Of a stretch of 9,665 bases of DNA, positions 6,543-9,665 are shown one piece after another. The stretch covers positions 7,577-17,241 of the forward strand of contig JAQVBP010000045.1 of NCBI GenBank assembly GCA_028690255.1. Direction: 5' to 3'. Made by a program: the position numbers and the translations under genes. This stretch comes from Methanosarcinaceae archaeon. GTDB lineage: Archaea > Halobacteriota > Methanosarcinia > Methanosarcinales > Methanosarcinaceae. The notes beneath the pieces were generated by a model. That model saw nothing but the letters and a program-made list of their open reading frames with translations. It searched no databases and was not told where the DNA came from. Numbering within the stretch: the stretch's first letter is position 1; each line of letters starts with the position of its first letter.

Positions 6543-6572
6543 GGGGACAGGGGACAGGGGACAGGGGTCCCC
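6543..6572 (+). repeat. 7-bp G-rich tandem repeat with G-quadruplex motif
   Basis: ggggaca is repeated three times (6543-6563) and followed by ggggtcccc (6564-6572). This gives four runs of four G separated by three-base ACA loops, a textbook G-quadruplex pattern on the + strand and so in the trkA-trkH transcript. The same G runs can also pair with tcccc upstream (6523-6527) or downstream (6568-6572) as simple hairpins, so two exclusive folds are possible. Confidence 0.9.
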
Positions 6573-6591
6573 TCTTCTTATCGCCTGAGAG

Positions 6592-6600
6592 TTTAATAAA
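6592..6600 (+). promoter_or_regulatory. Candidate TATA box for trkH
   Basis: tttaataaa lies 43 bp before the trkH ATG and would start RNA near 6620-6625. A second AT-rich box at 6621-6630 is too close to the ATG to act with a normal leader. trkH may equally be transcribed from the trkA promoter. Confidence 0.3.
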
Positions 6601-6643
6601 GGTTGAGGATGTGCGTGATAGTTATAAAAACAGAGGATAATAC

Positions 6644-8074
6644 ATGAATTCTAAGATCGTCCTTTACGTTCTTGGTGGCCTGCTCCGCTTTCTCGGAATG
6701 CTGATGATAATACCCCTGGCCGTGGCTTATTACTACGGGGAGAGCCTTACTCCTTTTTTGATTGCGATTCTGATAACCTGCCTCGTAGGCTTCCTCCTGC
6801 TCACATATAAATCCGAGGGGGAATGGCTGCTTAAAGAGGGGTTTGCCATTGTGGGCTTTGGCTGGCTTGCAGCCGCGGTCTTCGGAGCAATTCCCTTTGC
6901 TATGGACGGAATTACCCCTTTAAATGCCCTTTTTGAGTCCATGTCCGCCTTTACCACGACTGGCTCGACCATCCTTGTGGATATCGAGAGTCATTCCAGG
7001 AGCATCCTTTTCTGGCGTTGCATGATGCAGTGGCTTGGTGGTATGGGAATTATCGTTCTTTTCATTGCCATCCTGCCCAAACTCGGAGTTGCCGGCCGAC
7101 AGATGTTCCGGGCCGAAGCTCCTGGCCCCACGGAAGATAAGTTAAAACCCAGGATCCGGGAAACCGCAAAGATCCTCTGGATGGTCTATCTTGTGATTTC
7201 CATTGTTGAAGTCCTTGCTCTCCTTCTTGCGGGCCTCTCTTTTTATGACGCAATAACCCATACTTTCACCACTATGGCATGCGGCGGCTTTTCCCCTTAC
7301 GGTCAGAGTGTAGCGGCTTTTGAAAGCCCCCTTGTAGAGGCCATCATCACCTTTTTCATGTTTGTGGCAGGGGCGAACTTTGCCCTGCACTACAGGGCCC
7401 TCTATGTCAATAAGAAATATCTCTTCAAGGACGACGAATTCCGTTTCTACACAGCTACCGTGCTTGCGGCCTCAGCCCTCCTTACCATCCTGCTCTGGAG
7501 GGACATGGGTACAGATCTCTTTACGTCCTTCCGGTACGCCATCTTCCAGGTGGTCTCAATCATAACCACGACCGGATACGCTACAGTGGACTTTAACTTA
7601 TGGTCCGATTCTGCAAAAATGATCCTCCTGACGGTCATGTTCATCGGGGGTTGCGCCGGTTCTACGGGAGGAGGGATCAAGGTTGTCCGCATTCTCCTCC
7701 TCCTCAGGCACGGCAGGAGGGAGCTTTTCAAGGTCATGCACCCGAGAGCCATCAAGGCCATCAAGTTCAATGGCAAAAGCGTGCCCGATGAGGTCGTGAA
7801 CTCGATCGTCTCTTTTGTGGTGATCTATCTGCTGATCTATCTTTCAAGTACCGTCATCCTCTCGGTGCTCGGTCTGGATCTCATAAGCTCGATTACGGCC
7901 TCAATCGCAACGCTTGGAAACATCGGCCCCGGCTTCAACGTGGTTGGCCCGATGGGCACCTTTGCTTCGATCCCCCCGCTCGGGAAACTGATCCTTATCG
8001 CAAACATGTGGATAGGTCGACTTGAAGTTTATACCGTGATCGTGCTCTTTACCCCGGAGTTCTGGAACCGGTGA
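6644..8074 (+). CDS. trkH: TrkH-family potassium channel/transporter, pore subunit
   Basis: TrkH is the membrane pore of the Trk K+ uptake system and forms a dimer sitting on a TrkA ring. The 476-aa product is of normal length and strongly hydrophobic, with many membrane segments beginning at about 6-30, 37-54 and 66-86. Four pore loops with their filter sequences are visible: TTGST (105-109), TMACGGFS (210-217), TTTGYAT (308-314) and ATLGNIGPG (422-430). One glycine per loop is the expected filter residue. The gating loop of the third repeat, rich in Gly and Ser (GGCAGSTGGGIK, 336-347), is present, followed by a basic cytoplasmic segment (about 355-378). The C-terminal GRLEVYT (458-464) is a family hallmark. 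The start is supported by gagga (6633-6637) seven bases before the ATG. It pairs functionally with trkA, 137 bp upstream. Confidence 0.97.
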   Translation: MNSKIVLYVLGGLLRFLGMLMIIPLAVAYYYGESLTPFLIAILITCLVGFLLLTYKSEGEWLLKEGFAIVGFGWLAAAVFGAIPFAMDGITPLNALFESMSAFTTTGSTILVDIESHSRSILFWRCMMQWLGGMGIIVLFIAILPKLGVAGRQMFRAEAPGPTEDKLKPRIRETAKILWMVYLVISIVEVLALLLAGLSFYDAITHTFTTMACGGFSPYGQSVAAFESPLVEAIITFFMFVAGANFALHYRALYVNKKYLFKDDEFRFYTATVLAASALLTILLWRDMGTDLFTSFRYAIFQVVSIITTTGYATVDFNLWSDSAKMILLTVMFIGGCAGSTGGGIKVVRILLLLRHGRRELFKVMHPRAIKAIKFNGKSVPDEVVNSIVSFVVIYLLIYLSSTVILSVLGLDLISSITASIATLGNIGPGFNVVGPMGTFASIPPLGKLILIANMWIGRLEVYTVIVLFTPEFWNR

Positions 8075-8093
8075 AATCGGAGGCTGATTTAAT

Positions 8094-8147
8094 ATGACAA
8101 TTAAAAAAGGCAAAACTTTAAAGATCCGGGGGTCGGGTTTAATATAA
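8094..8147 (+). CDS. Possible 17-codon micro-ORF after trkH
   Basis: An ATG at 8094 opens a 17-residue basic frame (MTIKKGKTLKIRGSGLI) that ends at the TAA at 8145-8147. It is preceded by ggaggctgat (8079-8088), the closest match to the full Shine-Dalgarno consensus in the window, although the 10-base gap to the ATG is long. It starts 19 bp after the trkH stop. A TATA-like ttaatataa overlaps its end, so the region may be promoter rather than gene. No family is recognised. Confidence 0.2.
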   Translation: MTIKKGKTLKIRGSGLI

Positions 8148-8258
8148 TTTGCAATGTGCGGATGTGGCTAGAGAATAACTTAAATAAAGCCTTTTACTAT
8201 TCAAGGTATTCACAATTCATAAGCCAGCAGTAATAAATACCGCACCGAAGATAATACC

Positions 8259-8266
8259 CTTAAATG
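8259..8266 (+). promoter_or_regulatory. Candidate TATA box for pdxS
   Basis: cttaaatg lies about 83 bp before the pdxS start and would give a leader of about 60 nt. Alternatives are cttaaataaa (8179-8188) and ttaatataa (8139-8147), so the assignment is weak. The spacer 8148-8335 shows nothing else recognisable. Confidence 0.3.
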
Positions 8267-8335
8267 TGGTCAAGAGACTGCGATAAAGGAAGCATTACAG
8301 AAAATACCTTTGAATAATACCACTTATCAATCAAA

Positions 8336-8343
8336 GAGGATGA
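8336..8343 (+). promoter_or_regulatory. pdxS: Ribosome binding site deciding the pdxS start
   Basis: gaggatga sits 5 bases before the ATG at 8349. The earlier in-frame ATG at 8310 has no purine-rich site and would add 13 residues not typical of PdxS. The ATG at 8340 is inside the site itself. Confidence 0.65.
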
Positions 8344-8348
8344 CATTC

Positions 8349-9245
8349 ATGGATTTTGAAAAATTGAGACACGGGACCGAACTGATCAAGCGGGGCTTTG
8401 CAAAGATGCAGAAGGGAGGAGTGATCATGGACGTTACGACCCCGGAGCAGGCCAGAATCGCAGAAGAAGCCGGAGCAGTTGCTGTCATGGCCCTTCATGC
8501 CGTGCCTGCCGACATCAGGAAAGCCGGAGGCGTTGCCCGGATGGCTGACCCGGAAATCATCCAGCAGATCATCGATACCGTTACAATCCCCGTTATGGCA
8601 AAGGCCAGGATCGGGCACTTTGTTGAGGCTGAAATCCTCGAAGCTCTCGGCGCAGACATGGTGGACGAGTCCGAAGTCCTGACTCCTGCCGATCCCTACT
8701 TCCACATCGATAAGACCGAGTTCACCGTGCCCTTCGTCTGTGGCGCAAGGAACCTCGGAGAAGCTCTCCGCAGGATTAACGAAGGTGCTGCAATGATCCG
8801 CACGAAAGGAGAAGCCGGGACCGGAGACGTCAGCCAGGCTGTTAAGCATATGAAGCAGATCCAGGGCGAAATTCGGGCCCTTGCAGGCAAGACCAAGGAA
8901 GAACTGATCAAGGTCGCCAGGGAAATCGAGGCCCCGATCGAGCTTGTGATGGAGACCGCTGAGATGCAGCGTCTGCCTGTCGTGAACTTCGCAGCCGGCG
9001 GAGTTGCAACCCCTGCCGACGCGGCCCTTATGATGAGGCTCGGAGCAGACGGAGTTTTCGTAGGGTCCGGGATCTTCAAGGCCGAAAACCCGGCACTTAT
9101 GGCAAAGGCAGTCGTGGAAGCCGTAAACAATTACAACGACCCCGCAAAACTCGTAGAAATCTCCAAGGGCATTGGCGAAGGCATGAAAGGTATCAGCGCC
9201 GACACAATCCCGAAGGGAGAGGGCCTGCAAGAACGCGGCTGGTAA
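8349..9245 (+). CDS. pdxS: PdxS, pyridoxal 5'-phosphate synthase lyase subunit
   Basis: PdxS builds pyridoxal 5'-phosphate from ribose 5-phosphate, glyceraldehyde 3-phosphate and ammonia supplied by the glutaminase PdxT; it acts in the cytosol as a dodecamer of (beta/alpha)8 barrels. From 8349 the protein is 298 aa and begins MDFEKLRHGTELIKRGF, matching the usual family start. Key residues are present: D28 (in VIMDV), the Schiff-base lysine K85 (in PVMAKARIGH), the second lysine K153 (in IRTKGEAGTGD), and the phosphate loop GEAGTG (154-159). The C-terminal half has NFAAGGVATPADAALMM and GVFVGSGIFK, both conserved. It ends LQERGW as expected, so it is complete. No pdxT is within the window, so the partner must be encoded elsewhere. 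The opposite strand is open for 299 codons, an artefact of codon bias. Confidence 0.98.
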   Translation: MDFEKLRHGTELIKRGFAKMQKGGVIMDVTTPEQARIAEEAGAVAVMALHAVPADIRKAGGVARMADPEIIQQIIDTVTIPVMAKARIGHFVEAEILEALGADMVDESEVLTPADPYFHIDKTEFTVPFVCGARNLGEALRRINEGAAMIRTKGEAGTGDVSQAVKHMKQIQGEIRALAGKTKEELIKVAREIEAPIELVMETAEMQRLPVVNFAAGGVATPADAALMMRLGADGVFVGSGIFKAENPALMAKAVVEAVNNYNDPAKLVEISKGIGEGMKGISADTIPKGEGLQERGW

Positions 9246-9453
9246 CCCGAATTTCGTTTCGGGATCACAGGAAATCGAAGATTTCCTGGGAGTTGCACTG
9301 CAAGTGCAACAGCACGGGGTCCGTTTCGTTCGCTTCGCGAGCTCAAGCGCCCGAGTTCCGCTTCGGGATCACAGGAAATCGAAGATTTCCTGGGAGTTGC
9401 ACTGCAAGTGCAACAGCATGGGGTCCGTTTCGTTCGCTTCGCGAGCTCAAGCG
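9246..9453. repeat. Tandem pair of 104-bp hairpin-rich repeat units
   Basis: Unit 1 (9246-9349) and unit 2 (9350-9453) agree at 100 of 104 positions; the four differences are all transitions. The array begins on the base after the pdxS stop. In unit 1 four hairpins follow each other: cccgaa/ttcggg (9246-9263), a 9-bp stem caggaaatc/gatttcctg (9268-9288), an 8-bp stem gttgcact/agtgcaac (9292-9310) and cgctt/aagcg (9331-9349). Unit 2 repeats them 104 bp later. The two middle hairpins are identical between units. It is GC-rich against AT-rich surroundings and resembles dispersed palindromic intergenic repeats of Methanosarcina. Confidence 0.93.
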
Positions 9454-9481
9454 GACTAAACGGTTAATTTATTTTTGAAAA

Positions 9482-9531
9482 TGAGCTTTCTTCCGGTCAT
9501 CTGGAAGGAGGCTCAAATCTATTCAATTTTT
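9482..9531 (+). terminator. Terminator-like hairpin downstream of pdxS
   Basis: tgagctttcttcc (9482-9494) pairs with ggaaggaggctca (9503-9515) as 13 continuous pairs including two G-T wobbles, with an 8-nt loop. A T5 run follows at 9527-9531. It is the first strong hairpin with a T-run after pdxS and the repeat pair, so it probably ends that transcript. Confidence 0.55.
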
Positions 9532-9540
9532 AAATTTATT

Positions 9541-9630
9541 AGATTTTCAAATCAATTTAGATTTTCAAATCAATTTAGATTTTCAAATCAATTTAGATTT
9601 TCAAATCAATTTAGATTTTCAAATCAATTT
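9541..9630. repeat. 18-bp tandem repeat, five perfect copies
   Basis: The unit agattttcaaatcaattt occurs five times without change. Each unit contains the dyad gattt-tc-aaatc. There are no spacers, so it is not a CRISPR array. After it, gtgaggtatc (9648-9657) precedes a GTG at 9658, which might be the start of the next gene, but too little sequence remains to tell. Confidence 0.96.
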
Positions 9631-9665
9631 CATGCGTCTTCGGTTAAGTGAGGTATCGTGATAAA

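Noticed and set aside
8310..8348. Earlier pdxS start adding 13 residues
   Set aside because: No ribosome binding site, and the extra residues do not match the normal PdxS N-terminus.
8331..9230. 299-codon open frame on the reverse strand over pdxS
   Set aside because: It mirrors the biased codon use of the strongly conserved pdxS gene, with no family resemblance of its own.
9293..9478. 61-aa frame in the 104-bp repeat pair
   Set aside because: It is a translation of hairpin repeats, showing the same peptide fragment twice, and has no ribosome binding site.

Overview
The window comes from a methanogenic archaeon, most likely the genus Methanosarcina. Three things point there. The gene order grpE-dnaK-dnaJ followed by trkA is the one classically described at the Methanosarcina mazei/thermophila heat-shock locus. 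Gene starts combine TATA-like boxes with Shine-Dalgarno sites and long AT-rich spacers. The PdxS and TrkH proteins look like methanosarcinal ones. The species cannot be fixed from sequence alone.

Layout, all genes on the + strand. 1-466: spacer with ten perfect copies of a 13-bp repeat at the left edge, a small palindromic repeat, and the grpE promoter region. 482-1057: grpE. 1119-1176: a 12-bp tandem repeat whose units each carry a TATA-like ATTTAAAT. 1198-3057: dnaK. 3151-4323: dnaJ, whose stop codon lies inside a 12-bp-stem hairpin. 4324-5156: an 833-bp spacer with no credible gene; it holds a degenerate palindrome-flanked element resembling IS200/IS605 ends, a second copy of the small palindromic repeat, and a run of hairpins. 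5157-6506: trkA. 6543-6572: a G-tract repeat fitting a G-quadruplex motif. 6644-8074: trkH. 8075-8348: spacer with a possible 17-codon micro-ORF. 8349-9245: pdxS. 9246-9453: two 104-bp repeat units rich in hairpins, starting on the base after the pdxS stop. 9482-9531: terminator-like hairpin. 9541-9630: five perfect copies of an 18-bp repeat.

Functionally there are three units. GrpE-DnaK-DnaJ is the bacterial-type Hsp70 machine: DnaJ delivers clients and triggers ATP hydrolysis, and GrpE exchanges the nucleotide. Each of the three genes has its own spacer and TATA-like signal, so they may be separate transcription units rather than one tight operon. TrkA and TrkH form a K+ uptake system, with a cytosolic nucleotide-binding gating subunit and a membrane pore subunit. 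PdxS is the pyridoxal 5'-phosphate synthase subunit; its glutaminase partner PdxT is not in the window.

The protein-coding content is ordinary for the genus. The unusual content is in the spacers: five different tandem arrays (13, 12, 7, 104 and 18 bp) and several palindromic elements. No wholly new protein system is visible. The best leads are the TATA-bearing array before dnaK, the G-quadruplex-capable array between trkA and trkH, the hairpin-rich duplication after pdxS, and the palindrome-flanked remnant after dnaJ.
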